From the NCBI RefSeq assembly GCF_018332655.1, contig NZ_BOQL01000004.1, positions 30,347 through 94,346 of the forward strand: DNA of 64,000 nucleotides. The letters run 5' to 3'. The translations under genes were made by a program, and so were the position numbers. Below, piece by piece: positions 33,625 through 42,463 of this stretch. The notes under the pieces were generated by a model. That model was given only the letters and a program-made list of their open reading frames with translations, had not been told where the DNA came from and made no database searches. The first letter of the stretch is position 1, and each line of letters begins with the position of its first letter. This DNA comes from Actinoplanes auranticolor (lineage in GTDB: Bacteria; Actinomycetota; Actinomycetes; Mycobacteriales; Micromonosporaceae).

Positions 33625-34148
33625 CGCGAACCTCCGGAAACGGTGGTGGACGGGGACGGGCTCAGGTCGGTCCGCAACCGCGCGAGCCCTCGGGCCGCGT
33701 GCACCCGGACGGTCGACGCGGCGCAGCGCAGCACCTCGGCGATCTGCCGGTCGTCGAGGTCCTCGTAGTAGCGCAGCACCAGCACCGCCCGCTGGGCGCG
33801 GGTCAGCCGGTCCAGCCGCGACCACAGGTCGTCGCGCGACGCGTGCTGGTCGGCGAAGTCGGGCACCGAGCGGCCCGGCGCCGTGCCGGTCTCCGGACCG
33901 GTCTCGCGCCGGCCCGGCCGCTCGCCGCTGGAACGCCGCCGCAACCACGACACGTGCGAACGCACCAGCGCGGTCCGCAGATAGGCGTCCGGGTCGTCCG
34001 CCTCGATCCGCGACCACCGGCGGTACGCCCTGATCAGTACCTCCTGCACGAGATCCTCGCCCAGGTGCCGGTCCCCGCAGAGCAGATAGGCGAACCGGCG
34101 GAGCGCGTCCCCCCGCGCTCTGACGTACTCCTCGAACCCATGGCGCAC
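33621..34148 (-). CDS. ECF sigma factor, SigE/SigM-type actinobacterial family
   Basis: The sigma factor has 175 residues, counting from GTG 34148, which follows GGGAG by seven bases. The region 2 helix is FAYLLCGDRHLGEDLVQEVL and region 4 is LTRAQRAVLVLRYYEDLDDR, then QIAEVLRCAASTVRVHAARG. It matches the short sigma factors often named SigE-like in Streptomyces and Micromonosporaceae. The next gene on the same strand is its probable membrane anti-sigma partner, followed by DUF4142 and sortase genes. The divergent neighbour is glgC, 139 bases away. Confidence 0.88.
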   Translation of the reverse strand: MRHGFEEYVRARGDALRRFAYLLCGDRHLGEDLVQEVLIRAYRRWSRIEADDPDAYLRTALVRSHVSWLRRRSSGERPGRRETGPETGTAPGRSVPDFADQHASRDDLWSRLDRLTRAQRAVLVLRYYEDLDDRQIAEVLRCAASTVRVHAARGLARLRTDLSPSPSTTVSGGSR

Positions 34149-34287
34149 TGCCTCGCTCCCCCGCTGCGGTCGTGATGTCTGCCTCAAGGACGCCGTGACG
34201 GCACGATTGTGCTTACCGGATCCGTAAAATCCTGCGAATCGCCGCTTCGACTGGCGCCGGAGCACCGGGAAAGTTAGCGTCACGGGC

Positions 34288-35520
34288 ATGGCTGTCAAGG
34301 TGCTCGCGATCGTTCTGGCAGGTGGCGAAGGCAAGCGCCTGATGCCCCTCACCGCGGACCGGGCCAAGCCCGGTGTGCCCTTCGGCGGCATATACCGCAT
34401 GATCGATTTTGTGCTGTCCAACCTCGCCAACGGCGGGTTCCTCAAGATCGTCGTGCTGACCCAGTACAAGTCGCACTCGCTCGACCGGCACATCACCAAG
34501 ACCTGGCGGATGTCGACGCTGCTGGGCAACTACGTGACCCCCGTGCCGGCGCAGCAGCGGCTGGGCCCGCGCTGGTTCGCCGGCTCGGCGGACGCGATCT
34601 ACCAGAGCCTCAACCTGATCAACGACGAGAATCCCGACTACGTCATCGTCTTCGGCGCGGACCACATCTACCGCATGGACCCCAAGCAGATGGTCGACGA
34701 CCACATCGCCTCGGGCGCGGCCGTCACCGTCGCCGGGATCCGTCAGCCCAAGTCGATGTCCGACCAGTTCGGCGTCATCGACGTGGGTGAGGACGGCAAG
34801 AAGATCCGCGCCTTCCGGGAGAAGCCGGTCGACGTCGAGGGCCTGCCCGACGCCCCGGACGAGATCTACGCGTCGATGGGCAACTACGTCTTCACCACCC
34901 GGGCGCTGTGCGAGGCGGTCACCGCCGACGCCCAGGACCCGGACAGCAAGCACGACATGGGCGGCAACATCATCCCCATGCTGGTGGCCAAGGGCGAGGC
35001 CAACGTCTACGACTTCCGCGACAACGACGTGCCGGGCAGCACCGAGCGCGACCGCGGCTACTGGCGCGACGTGGGCACGCTCGACTCCTTCTACGACGCC
35101 CACATGGACCTGATCGCGACGCTGCCGGTCTTCAACCTCTACAACATGGACTGGCCGATCTTCACCAACTACGGCTCCTGGCCGCCGGCGAAGTTCGTGC
35201 ACGGCTACGACGACCGCCAGGGCCGCGCCGTCGACTCGATGATCTCCCCCGGTGTGGTGGTCTCCGGATCCCTGGTCGAACGCTCGGTGGTCTCCCCGAA
35301 CGTCCGGGTGAACTCGTGGGCCCACGTGGAGGGCTCGGTCCTGATGGAAGGCGTCCAGGTGGGCCGGCGCGCGGTGATCCGCAACGCGATCATCGACAAG
35401 AACGTGCTGATCCCGGAGGACGCCAAGATCGGCGTCGACCTGGAGCGCGACCGCAAGCGCTACACGGTCTCCGACAGCGGCATCGTCGTGATCGGCAAGG
35501 GCCAGCGGATCGAGCCGTAG
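34288..35520 (+). CDS. glgC: Glucose-1-phosphate adenylyltransferase
   Basis: The enzyme (410 residues) makes ADP-glucose from glucose-1-phosphate and ATP, feeding glgM. The N-terminal nucleotidyltransferase motif is [30 protein letters not shown] and the regulatory/substrate loop [15 protein letters not shown] are conserved. The C-terminal left-handed beta helix includes [19 protein letters not shown]. The length equals that of mycobacterial GlgC. It stands alone on the plus strand, downstream of the divergent sigma/sortase row. Confidence 0.95.
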   Translation: MAVKVLAIVLAGGEGKRLMPLTADRAKPGVPFGGIYRMIDFVLSNLANGGFLKIVVLTQYKSHSLDRHITKTWRMSTLLGNYVTPVPAQQRLGPRWFAGSADAIYQSLNLINDENPDYVIVFGADHIYRMDPKQMVDDHIASGAAVTVAGIRQPKSMSDQFGVIDVGEDGKKIRAFREKPVDVEGLPDAPDEIYASMGNYVFTTRALCEAVTADAQDPDSKHDMGGNIIPMLVAKGEANVYDFRDNDVPGSTERDRGYWRDVGTLDSFYDAHMDLIATLPVFNLYNMDWPIFTNYGSWPPAKFVHGYDDRQGRAVDSMISPGVVVSGSLVERSVVSPNVRVNSWAHVEGSVLMEGVQVGRRAVIRNAIIDKNVLIPEDAKIGVDLERDRKRYTVSDSGIVVIGKGQRIEP

Positions 35521-35535
35521 CCCCCACCCCGCGCG

Positions 35536-35557
35536 CCGCCTCCGCGGTCAGAGGCGG
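35536..35557. terminator. Hairpin between glgC and the convergent AraC gene
   Basis: CCGCCTC and GAGGCGG flank an 8-base loop. It lies just after glgC and covers the end of the AraC gene, so it may stop transcription from both sides. Confidence 0.4.
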
Positions 35558-36573
35558 TCGCGCAGGGTCTGGCTCGGGGACACGCCGTAGCGTTCCCGGT
35601 AGGCACCCGCGAAGCGGCCCAGGTGGGTGAAGCCCCAACGGGTCGCCACCTCGCTCACGCTGACCTGACCCGGGCCGGCCCGGGTCAGCTCGGCGTGCAC
35701 GCCTTCCAGCCGCAGCCTGCGCAGATAGGTCAGCGGGGGCACACCGACGTGCTGGCGGAAGGACTCCTGCAGCACCCGGATGCCGACGCCGGCGATGCCG
35801 GCCAGCTCGGCCGCCGTGAACGAGCGGCCCGGCTCGGCGTGCATCGCGTCCAGGGTCCGCTTCACCGTCCGCGGGCGCCGCGCGGTCGGCTGCCCCGCCA
35901 GGCCCTCGGAGAACGGATGCTCGACCGCCTGGGCCAGCCCGCTGATCACCAGCTCGCGCCAGCGGCGCAGCAGGTGCGGAAGGTGCGTCAGGCCGTCCGG
36001 CTGGCGGGTCTCGGCCAGCAGCAGCCGGACCAGCGCCAGCCAGCTGCGGCCCGGCCCGCCGGCGAGACCGAAGGTCGCCCCCAGCGGCAGCGGTGAGCCG
36101 ACCTTGCGGTCCAGGGTCGCGTCCAGCTCGCGTTCCAGGGCCAGGCGGTCCACCTTGAAGCTGATCAGCCGGCAATCCGCCGACCAGCGCAGCGAGATGT
36201 CGCCGACCGGGCGGAACACCGCCGCCTGGCTCGGGTCGGCGGTGGTCGCCGCCCCGCGGTGCAGCACCTGCACCGCGCCGGTCAGCGGGGCCAGCACGTG
36301 GTACGCCGTCTCCAGGTTGCCGCTGTCGAGGCACATCTCGACCCCGTAGCTGATCTCGCCGATGGTGATCGGCCCGATCTGCGCCACCTCGCCGGAGAAG
36401 GTCACCTCGTCCGCGCTACCGGCCGGTTTGATCTCCAGCGGACCGTAGTACATCCGCCGGCAGAACGAACTCGCCTGTTCCACATCGGCCGTCCGGAGGC
36501 TGGCGGAAACCGCCACGTCCCCGTCCGGAGTTCCCGGACCGGGCTCCGGACCGGCCGCCCCTGCCGTGTCCAT
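35548..36573 (-). CDS. AraC-family transcriptional regulator
   Basis: This is a 341-residue regulator with an N-terminal AraC-binding-like domain (about 30-200, including GEISYGVEMCLDSGNLETAY and VFRPVGDISLRWSADCRLI) and a C-terminal double helix-turn-helix. The second helix region reads VSEVATRWGFTHLGRFAGAY then RYGVSPSQTLR. It lies 36 bases downstream of the DUF4331 operon on the same strand, so it may be its last gene, although GTCTAGGGTGAGCGG before the ATG could also be a separate leaderless promoter. The effector is unknown. Confidence 0.87.
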   Translation of the reverse strand: MDTAGAAGPEPGPGTPDGDVAVSASLRTADVEQASSFCRRMYYGPLEIKPAGSADEVTFSGEVAQIGPITIGEISYGVEMCLDSGNLETAYHVLAPLTGAVQVLHRGAATTADPSQAAVFRPVGDISLRWSADCRLISFKVDRLALERELDATLDRKVGSPLPLGATFGLAGGPGRSWLALVRLLLAETRQPDGLTHLPHLLRRWRELVISGLAQAVEHPFSEGLAGQPTARRPRTVKRTLDAMHAEPGRSFTAAELAGIAGVGIRVLQESFRQHVGVPPLTYLRRLRLEGVHAELTRAGPGQVSVSEVATRWGFTHLGRFAGAYRERYGVSPSQTLRDRL

Positions 36574-36609
36574 CCGCTCACCCTAGACCGACAGAGGCGT
36601 CACCGCGCG

Positions 36610-36951
36610 TCACACTTTGGCGGGTACCGGCCACTCGTACTCGGTGACCGAGCCGCTGCGCACGTCGACCTCGGCCAATGGGGTGACCGCGTCGCGCCAG
36701 ACGACGTAACGCCCCTCGGCCAGGTTGTCGATGACGACGCTGAACAGCACGCCGTCGCGGACGTACCGGGCGCGGACCGCGGCGTGGGTGCGCGCCGCGG
36801 CGTCCCCGACCGGGCTCACCTCGATCTCGTGGCCGTGCAGGCTGCCCGGGGTGTAGATGACCAGGGCACCGATGCCGGCCCCGATGTTGAGCACCACGGT
36901 GCCCTGCCCGGACGGGTCGAGGGTGTGGTGGTGGTGCACGCCCGCGCTCAC
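36610..36951 (-). CDS. Conserved hypothetical protein coupled to DUF4331
   Basis: The 113-residue protein starts MSAGVHHHHTLDPSGQG and has a glycine-rich strand (VVLNIGAGIGALVIYTPGSL) followed by GHEIEVSPVGDAAARTHAAV. It looks like a small beta-barrel-like domain; I do not recognise a family. It has no signal peptide. The HHHH near the N-terminus is natural sequence and may bind metal. The ATG overlaps the DUF4331 stop by 4 bases, so the proteins are probably made together. Confidence 0.75.
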   Translation of the reverse strand: MSAGVHHHHTLDPSGQGTVVLNIGAGIGALVIYTPGSLHGHEIEVSPVGDAAARTHAAVRARYVRDGVLFSVVIDNLAEGRYVVWRDAVTPLAEVDVRSGSVTEYEWPVPAKV

Positions 36952-38357
36952 TTGTCCGCCGGCTCGGGGTTGTTGAAGCCGTCGAACGGCACCCCGAGGT
37001 ACGGGAACTTCTTGAGCAGCTTCGAGCTGGCGTCCTTGGCGGACAGTCCCTGCTCGACCAGCGCGGCCGCGGCGTCCGGCTTGAACTTCTCGTCGACCAG
37101 CGGCACGGTCACCCCGGCGATGGCCCGCAGCGAGATCGACACGACGTCGTCGGCGACGCGGCGCCCGTTCGGGAAGCCGGCCAGGTCCCCGCCGAGGATG
37201 CCGAACGCGTTCGGGTCCTCCTTGGTCGGCGGGACGGCGGTGTTCAGCCGCAGCATGTCGGCCTGCACGTCACCGGTGTTGTTCTGGAAGTCGTCGATCA
37301 GCCCGTCCGGGATGCCGGTGAGCAGGATCGCCACCAGGTCGGCGCGGGCGGTCTTGGCCTTGTTGAGCGCGGCCAGGTTGTCGAACAGGCCCGGGTAGAG
37401 CACCGGCAGCAGCGCGCCCAGCTCCGGCTGCTCGACGAACTCGGCGAACCGCTTGTCCTCGCTCGGCGGCAGGCTGTTCCACAGGTCCTTCTGCGCCATC
37501 GGCACGATGACCTCGTTGAACAGCGGGTTGCCCAGCCGCGACACCTGGACCTGCGGGCCCACGTACACGTCGTCGTTGTCTCGTCTGCCGTGCCGGACCT
37601 GCACCTGGCGGCGGCTCGCGGAGGTCCAGACGCCGATGACGGCGCCCGGGTCGCGGCCGCGGACCTTCTTCTTGCCGTCCTTGCGCACGTAGTGCAGCGG
37701 CAGCTGGATGGCGATGCTGTGCACGTTCATCTTGTCGGTGGCGTTGACCGCCTTGCCGGCGTAGTTGAACAGCTTCTGCCCGACCAGGTGCTTGTCCTGG
37801 AACGGCCGCAGCGTGCCGAGGTCGAAGATCGCGCCCAGGTCGACGAAGAACGGGTCGGCCCGCTGGCCGGCGAAGACCTTCTCCCCGGTCTTCAGCTTGT
37901 GCACCGCGTCCTCGGCGAGCTTGTCGTAGTCCGGGATCGACAACGGGCCGACGTTGCAGGGCGGGCAGGGCAGCTTCTCGGCGAGCACGGTGTGCTTACC
38001 GGCCGAGTCCACCTTGGTGACCGAATAGAACTGCCGCCGGTTCCAGTTCTCGCTGTCGAGCGACTCGATCGGCCCGGTGTTGTACAGGAACGTGCGGTCG
38101 TTGCGCAGTTCGGTCCGGAAGCGGAACTGGTACGTCAGATCCGGGCGTCCGTCGCCGTTGGAGTCGACGTGGATCTCGTAGAGCACGTCGTCGCCGAACT
38201 CGAAGAAATTCGGGCCGCTGGCGGGCAGCTGCAACGGCACGTAGTTGGCGATCAGCGTGACGGTGTCCGGGTGGTCCGGGCTCACGAACGCGTACAGGTC
38301 GGCGCTGTCGGCGACCGGGTCCTTGCTGATCTCCGGCGCTTCACGGTGCGATGACAT
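36948..38357 (-). CDS. DUF4331 domain protein
   Basis: This 469-residue protein covers the DUF4331 family from the first residues: MSSHREAPEISKDPVADSAD and LYAFVSPDHPDTVTLIANYV, then SNGDGRPDLTYQFRFRTE. The end is FPNGRRVADDVVSISLRAIAG. Two cysteines occur as CPPCN. Other DUF4331 proteins are often secreted, but no signal peptide is present here. The gene before it encodes a small protein with a twin-arginine-like signal, which could carry it out by piggyback; that is inference. The biochemical role is unknown. Confidence 0.87.
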   Translation of the reverse strand: MSSHREAPEISKDPVADSADLYAFVSPDHPDTVTLIANYVPLQLPASGPNFFEFGDDVLYEIHVDSNGDGRPDLTYQFRFRTELRNDRTFLYNTGPIESLDSENWNRRQFYSVTKVDSAGKHTVLAEKLPCPPCNVGPLSIPDYDKLAEDAVHKLKTGEKVFAGQRADPFFVDLGAIFDLGTLRPFQDKHLVGQKLFNYAGKAVNATDKMNVHSIAIQLPLHYVRKDGKKKVRGRDPGAVIGVWTSASRRQVQVRHGRRDNDDVYVGPQVQVSRLGNPLFNEVIVPMAQKDLWNSLPPSEDKRFAEFVEQPELGALLPVLYPGLFDNLAALNKAKTARADLVAILLTGIPDGLIDDFQNNTGDVQADMLRLNTAVPPTKEDPNAFGILGGDLAGFPNGRRVADDVVSISLRAIAGVTVPLVDEKFKPDAAAALVEQGLSAKDASSKLLKKFPYLGVPFDGFNNPEPADK

Positions 38358-38402
38358 GAGACTTCCTTACTCAGGGATCGGGGGGCTGGGTGAGGAAGCG
38401 AT

Positions 38403-38681
38403 TCAGGCGCGCTTGACGGCCTTGAGGAGCTTCTCGGCGAGGTCAGGGTCGGTCAGCGTCACCTTGGACCCGCCGGAGAACACGTCGAACGTGCCCTTCT
38501 TCGCGTCCCGCAGGGAAATCACCAGCGGCTCGCTGTCGCTCGAACCGGCCTTCTCGCCGGCGAGGCTCAGCCCGGCCACGCTGGCGCCGGCGGCGCCGAC
38601 CCCCACGGTGGCGGCGATGGCAAGAACCCGACGGCGCGACAGGCGGTTAACCGCCCGCGTGCCGTAGTGGACACGACTCAT
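38403..38681 (-). CDS. Small exported protein with twin-arginine-like signal
   Basis: The 92-residue protein starts at ATG 38681 with GAAAGG seven bases before it. The N-terminus SRRRVLAIAATVGVGAAGAS resembles a Tat signal, and the mature part has only about 50 residues (DSEPLVISLRDAKKGTFDVF; EKLLKAVKRA). It leads the DUF4331 operon, 45 bases before the DUF4331 start. I do not recognise the mature domain. A longer in-frame ATG at 38798 lacks a ribosome binding site. Confidence 0.78.
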   Translation of the reverse strand: MSRVHYGTRAVNRLSRRRVLAIAATVGVGAAGASVAGLSLAGEKAGSSDSEPLVISLRDAKKGTFDVFSGGSKVTLTDPDLAEKLLKAVKRA

Positions 38682-39060
38682 GCTCGGCCTTTCGTCAAAC
38701 GCTCCGGCGGTCTGCCGCCGTCGCGCGAATCGGGGTGATTGCCCGGGACTTATGTCGTCGACGTCCATCAGTACGAAGCCACCACCGCAGTAGTTCAAAG
38801 CAATTTCCCAGCAAAGGTTTCCTTCAGGTTGGCGGCGCCGCCGGACCGATGAATGCGCAGCTCAACCCGGGAAAGGCGAATTACTGGGAGCGTTTCCGGC
38901 GGGCCCGGATCCGGCGACTCACCGTTTCTCCACGACTCCGTCGGGTGATCTTGAGAGGGCCGCGTCCCAGGCAGACGACAATCTCGGCGGCGAGCCGCAT
39001 CCGCTCCTCGGCACGGACCCGCTCGGCCAGCAGGTCACCGCGCCGGACGTGCTGTGGGTG
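38682..39060. other. Non-coding, locally AT-richer stretch before the DUF418 remnant
   Basis: This region holds the DUF4331 operon promoter and no convincing gene. On the minus strand (about 38900-39050) a frame reads RRGDLLAERVRAEERMRLAAEI, reminiscent of the dimerisation helix of NarL-type histidine kinases but without the histidine. It could be debris or chance. Confidence 0.4.
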
Positions 39061-39065
39061 CTCGG

Positions 39066-39310
39066 CTATCCGCGCTGGCCAACTACATCCTCGCGACGCT
39101 GCTGATCCTGGCGGCCGACGCGGTCGGCACCTCGGCGACCGCACCGGCTACGGCCGGGTGGTGCTGGCCGGGCTGGCCATCGGCGTGGTCCAGGCCGACC
39201 TGAGCCCGCTGTGGCTCAGCCGCTTCCGGTACGGCCCGCTGGAATGTCTCTGACGCTGCGTCACCTGGTGGCAGCGGGTCCCGCTGCGGCCGGACACGGT
39301 CAACGACGGG
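39066..39310 (+). pseudogene. Remnant of a DUF418 membrane protein
   Basis: One frame gives SALANYILATLLILAADAV (39069-39125), matching the membrane helix that begins at NY in DUF418 proteins. A shifted frame then gives GYGRVVLAGLAIGVVQADLS (from 39146) and PLWLSRFRYGPLEC. After an in-frame TGA (39251-39253) the reading continues RCVTWWQRVPLR. DUF418 normally reads FRYGPLEWLWR at this place, so the first Trp has become Cys and the second a stop. A frameshift between the two halves, the stop and the missing N-terminal 300 or so residues mark it as a pseudogene. Limits are approximate. Confidence 0.65.
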
Positions 39311-39698
39311 CGTCCTCGATCGCGCGTTGCAGCGCCCGGCTCACCTGGTTGAACACGCGGGGGTCGGCCGTGCTGTAGACGGTCACCCCGGCGTCCCCGC
39401 GGTACGCCGCCCGCAGCGCCCAGGACCGGGTGTGTGACGGCCAGCCCGCCAGCGCCAGGGCCGCCACGAGCGCGCCGATCCCGGCGTACCACTTGGCCGG
39501 CAGGTCGAACTGGACCCAGCCGGCGCCGGCCACGGCCAGCAGGATCGCGGCGATCACCCGGCCGAGCCGGCCGTCGTCCTGGCGCACCCGGGCGACCTGG
39601 TGCAGCTCGGCCACCACGAAGGCCTTCGTCGCCCCCGCCTGCCAGATGAACAGCTCGTCGGTGACGGCGGCGTCGGGCCCGCGGTAGTAGGTGCGCAC
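39300..39698 (-). CDS. DUF6232 membrane protein
   Basis: The 132-residue protein begins RTYYRGPDAAVTDELFIW, the usual opening of DUF6232. A basic segment follows (AELHQVARVRQDDGRLGR), then two close membrane helices (VIAAILLAVAGAGWVQF; WYAGIGALVAALALAGW), and a cytoplasmic tail (VYSTADPRVFNQVSRALQRAIEDA). The GTG start has no ribosome binding site, so it may be leaderless. Function unknown. It lies between the DUF418 remnant and the ABC importer. Confidence 0.77.
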   Translation of the reverse strand: MRTYYRGPDAAVTDELFIWQAGATKAFVVAELHQVARVRQDDGRLGRVIAAILLAVAGAGWVQFDLPAKWYAGIGALVAALALAGWPSHTRSWALRAAYRGDAGVTVYSTADPRVFNQVSRALQRAIEDARR

Positions 39699-39739
39699 AT
39701 GTCAGTAGAGCAAGGTGCCGGGCGTGATCGCCATCGTCG

Positions 39740-40762
39740 TCAGTCCTGCAGCGCCACCGGCACCGGGCGCAGGTCGATCCGGACCGGGGTGCCGACCGTC
39801 AGTTCGGCCAGCGACTCGCCGCTGACCTGGGCGATCACCACGCTGTCGGCGACCTCGAGGGTGACCCGGCTGGTCGGGCCGAGGAATGCCGTGGACAGCA
39901 CGCGGGCGGCGCCGCCGGGGTCCGGCACGACGCCGATCGACTCCGGGCGCACCAGGGCGGTGACCTCGGGGCCGCCCGTGGCCTTCTGGACCAGCGGCAG
40001 CCGGGTGCCGAGCACCGTCACCGTGTCGCCCTCGACGACGCCCGGCAGCCGGTTGCTCAGCCCGACGAAGTCCGCGACGAACGCGCTCGCCGGGCGCAGG
40101 TACACCTCGGCCGGGGCGGCCAGCTGCTCCAGCCGGCCGGAGCGCATCACCCCGACCCGGTCGGCGATGGCCAGCGCCTCCTCCTGGTCGTGGGTGACGA
40201 ACAGGGTGGTGGTGCCGACCTCGGTCTGGATCCGGCGGATCTCGTCGCGCAGCTGCACCCGGACCTTGGCGTCCAGAGCGGACAGCGGCTCGTCGAGCAG
40301 CAGCACCTGCGGCTCGATGGCCAGCGCCCGGGCCAGCGCGACCCGCTGCTGCTGGCCGCCGGAGAGCTGGTGCGGGTAGCGGCCGGCGTGCGCGCTGATC
40401 CCGACCAGGTCGAGCATCGCCGCGGCCCGGTCGCCGCCGGAGCGCCGGCGCAGCTTCAGGCCGAACTGGACGTTCTCCAGCGCGGTCAGGTGCGGGAACA
40501 GGCTGTAGGCCTGGAACACCATGCCCATGTCGCGCCGGTTGGCCGGCAGCCCGGTGATGTCCTTGCCGCCGACCAGGACCCGGCCGCTGTCGGCGTCCTC
40601 CAGCCCGGCCAGGATGCGCAGCGCGGTGGTCTTGCCGCAGCCGGACGGCCCGAGCAGGGCGATCAGCTCGCCCGGCTCGATGTGCAGGTCCAGCCCGTCC
40701 AGGGCGTGCACGGCACCGAAGGTACGGCGCAGGTCGTTGAGGTGGACGGCGACACCGTTCAT
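39740..40762 (-). CDS. ABC importer ATPase (PotA/FbpC type)
   Basis: The ATPase has 340 residues. Walker A GPSGCGKTT, Q-loop MGMVFQAYSLFPHL, signature LSGGQQQRVALARALA, Walker B VLLLDEPLSALD and the H-loop FVTHDQEEAL are all present. The C-terminal TOBE-like domain (about 240-340) is typical of iron, polyamine and phosphonate importers. The ATG overlaps the permease stop (ATGA). It is the last gene of a four-gene importer operon. The substrate is not deducible from the ATPase. Confidence 0.9.
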   Translation of the reverse strand: MNGVAVHLNDLRRTFGAVHALDGLDLHIEPGELIALLGPSGCGKTTALRILAGLEDADSGRVLVGGKDITGLPANRRDMGMVFQAYSLFPHLTALENVQFGLKLRRRSGGDRAAAMLDLVGISAHAGRYPHQLSGGQQQRVALARALAIEPQVLLLDEPLSALDAKVRVQLRDEIRRIQTEVGTTTLFVTHDQEEALAIADRVGVMRSGRLEQLAAPAEVYLRPASAFVADFVGLSNRLPGVVEGDTVTVLGTRLPLVQKATGGPEVTALVRPESIGVVPDPGGAARVLSTAFLGPTSRVTLEVADSVVIAQVSGESLAELTVGTPVRIDLRPVPVALQD

Positions 40763-41553
40763 CGGGACGCCTTTCTGCGATCGCCGAACAGGGACAGGAG
40801 GAGCAGCAGCACGAACGCGAGGATGAGCGCGGCCAGCGACACCGCCACCGACATGGTCGCGCTGCTCTTGCCGAGCAGGTTGATCGCGACCTGCAGGTTG
40901 GTGCGGTTCAGCAGCGAGGCGATGGTGAACTCGCCCAGCACCAGCGCCACCGTGAGGAACGCGGCGGACAGCACGGCCGAGCGGATGTTGGGCAGCACCA
41001 CCCGGGCCATCACGGTGAACCAGCTCGCGCCCAGCCCGCGGGCGGCCTCGGCGAGCGTCTTCACGTCGATCGCCGACAGCCCGGCGTCGATCGCCCGGTA
41101 GGCATAGGGCAGGACCAGGATCGTGTACGCGAACGTGAGCGTCAGCGACGAACCGCCGAGGAAGTAGTTGACCCACGCGTACACCGGCGCGAGCCCGACG
41201 ACCAGCACGATGGCCGGGATGGTCAGCGGCAGCAGGCAGATGAACTCGACCAGCGGGCGCAGGCCGGGCAGCCGCAGCCGGACCCAGATCGCGGTCGGCA
41301 CCAGCAGCACCAGCATGAGCAGGGCGGTGAACAGCGCCTGGCCCAGCGACGCGACGATCCCTTCGGCCAGGTCGGGGTAGGTCGCGCTGAGCTGCGGCCA
41401 GTCGGCAAGCAGCGACCAGGTGTTGCTGTCCCCGCGGGTGGTGAACTCCACCATGGCCGCGAGCGGCAGCAGGAAGAAGACCCCCATGACGGCCAGCACC
41501 GTCCAGCGGAACGTGGACTGCCGGCGGGCCCGGCGCGCCCTCAGCCCAGCCAT
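40759..41553 (-). CDS. ABC importer permease (second)
   Basis: This 264-residue membrane protein has six predicted helices. The ATPase-contact loop is EAARGLGASWFTVMARVVLP, the EAA motif of binding-protein-dependent permeases. The chosen ATG at 41553 lies 13 bases inside the end of the first permease gene. A charged RARRARR start precedes the first helix. The C-terminus ends LFGDRRKASR. It is homologous in layout to PotC/ThiP-half permeases. Confidence 0.88.
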   Translation of the reverse strand: MAGLRARRARRQSTFRWTVLAVMGVFFLLPLAAMVEFTTRGDSNTWSLLADWPQLSATYPDLAEGIVASLGQALFTALLMLVLLVPTAIWVRLRLPGLRPLVEFICLLPLTIPAIVLVVGLAPVYAWVNYFLGGSSLTLTFAYTILVLPYAYRAIDAGLSAIDVKTLAEAARGLGASWFTVMARVVLPNIRSAVLSAAFLTVALVLGEFTIASLLNRTNLQVAINLLGKSSATMSVAVSLAALILAFVLLLLLSLFGDRRKASR

Positions 41554-42461
41554 CGCGCGGTCCGCTTCTGCAGCAGGGCGTACAGGGTCATCACCACGGC
41601 CACCACCACGACCATGCCCAGCGCCATCGCCTTGCCGAGGTTCTGCTGGCCGAGCACGACCTCGCTGGTCAGGGCGCTGCGGATCTGCAGCGGGACGATC
41701 GGGTTGCCCTGGCTGACCAGGGCGGCGGCGGTCGCGTAGGCCGAGAACGCGTTGGCGAACAGCAGCAGCGTGGAACCGAGGAACGCGGGCGCGAGCAACG
41801 GTCCGGCCACCTTGGTCCAGTACTGCCAGGTGGAGCCGCCGAGGCTCTCGGTGGCCTCGCGCCACTGCGGGCGGATGCCGTCGAGCGCGGGCAGGAACAC
41901 GATCACCATGAGCGGGATCTGGAAGTAGGTGTAGACCAGCACCAGGCCCGGCAGCTCGAACAGCCAGACACCGCCCGAGTAGATGTCGGTGCCGAGCTGG
42001 TCGCGCAGGAACACGGTGACGAAGCCGGACAGGCCGACGGTCGCGATGAAGGCGAACGCCAGGGTGACGCCGCCGAACTGGGCCAGCACGCCGGAGGCGG
42101 CGGTGACCACGCGGCGCAGCAGGCCGCCTGGCTTGGCGGTGGCCAGCGCGTACGCGAGCACCGCGCCCAGGACCGCGCCGATGAGCGCGGTGACCGCCGA
42201 GAGCAGGATGCTGCGCCCGAACGCGTCCAGCACGTAGGAGTCGCCCAGGGCGGTCACGTTGGCGAGGGTGAAACCGCCGTCACCGGCGAACGCCCCGATC
42301 GCCACCACCAGGGTGGGGATGATCAGGAAGATGGTGACGTAGGCGAAGAACGGCAGGGTGCCGAGCAGGCTGCGCACCTGGTTCAGGCGCAGCCGGCCCC
42401 GGGGTGCCCGGACCGGCGGCACGGGTGCCGCCAGTTCCGGGCCGTCGAGGACGGTGGCCAT
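41541..42461 (-). CDS. ABC importer permease (first)
   Basis: This is a 306-residue permease with six or seven helices. The EAA loop is EATESLGGSTWQYWTKVAGP. The ATG is two bases after the binding-protein stop. The N-terminal 35 residues are Pro/Arg-rich and cytoplasmic. With the second permease it forms the heterodimeric channel. Confidence 0.88.
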   Translation of the reverse strand: MATVLDGPELAAPVPPVRAPRGRLRLNQVRSLLGTLPFFAYVTIFLIIPTLVVAIGAFAGDGGFTLANVTALGDSYVLDAFGRSILLSAVTALIGAVLGAVLAYALATAKPGGLLRRVVTAASGVLAQFGGVTLAFAFIATVGLSGFVTVFLRDQLGTDIYSGGVWLFELPGLVLVYTYFQIPLMVIVFLPALDGIRPQWREATESLGGSTWQYWTKVAGPLLAPAFLGSTLLLFANAFSAYATAAALVSQGNPIVPLQIRSALTSEVVLGQQNLGKAMALGMVVVVAVVMTLYALLQKRTARWLG

Positions 42462-42463
42462 GC

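Noticed and set aside
38881..39144. 87-codon minus-strand frame resembling a histidine kinase helix
   Set aside because: It has no phosphoacceptor histidine, no ATPase domain and no ribosome binding site, and it crosses the DUF418 remnant. It is mentioned only as possible debris.
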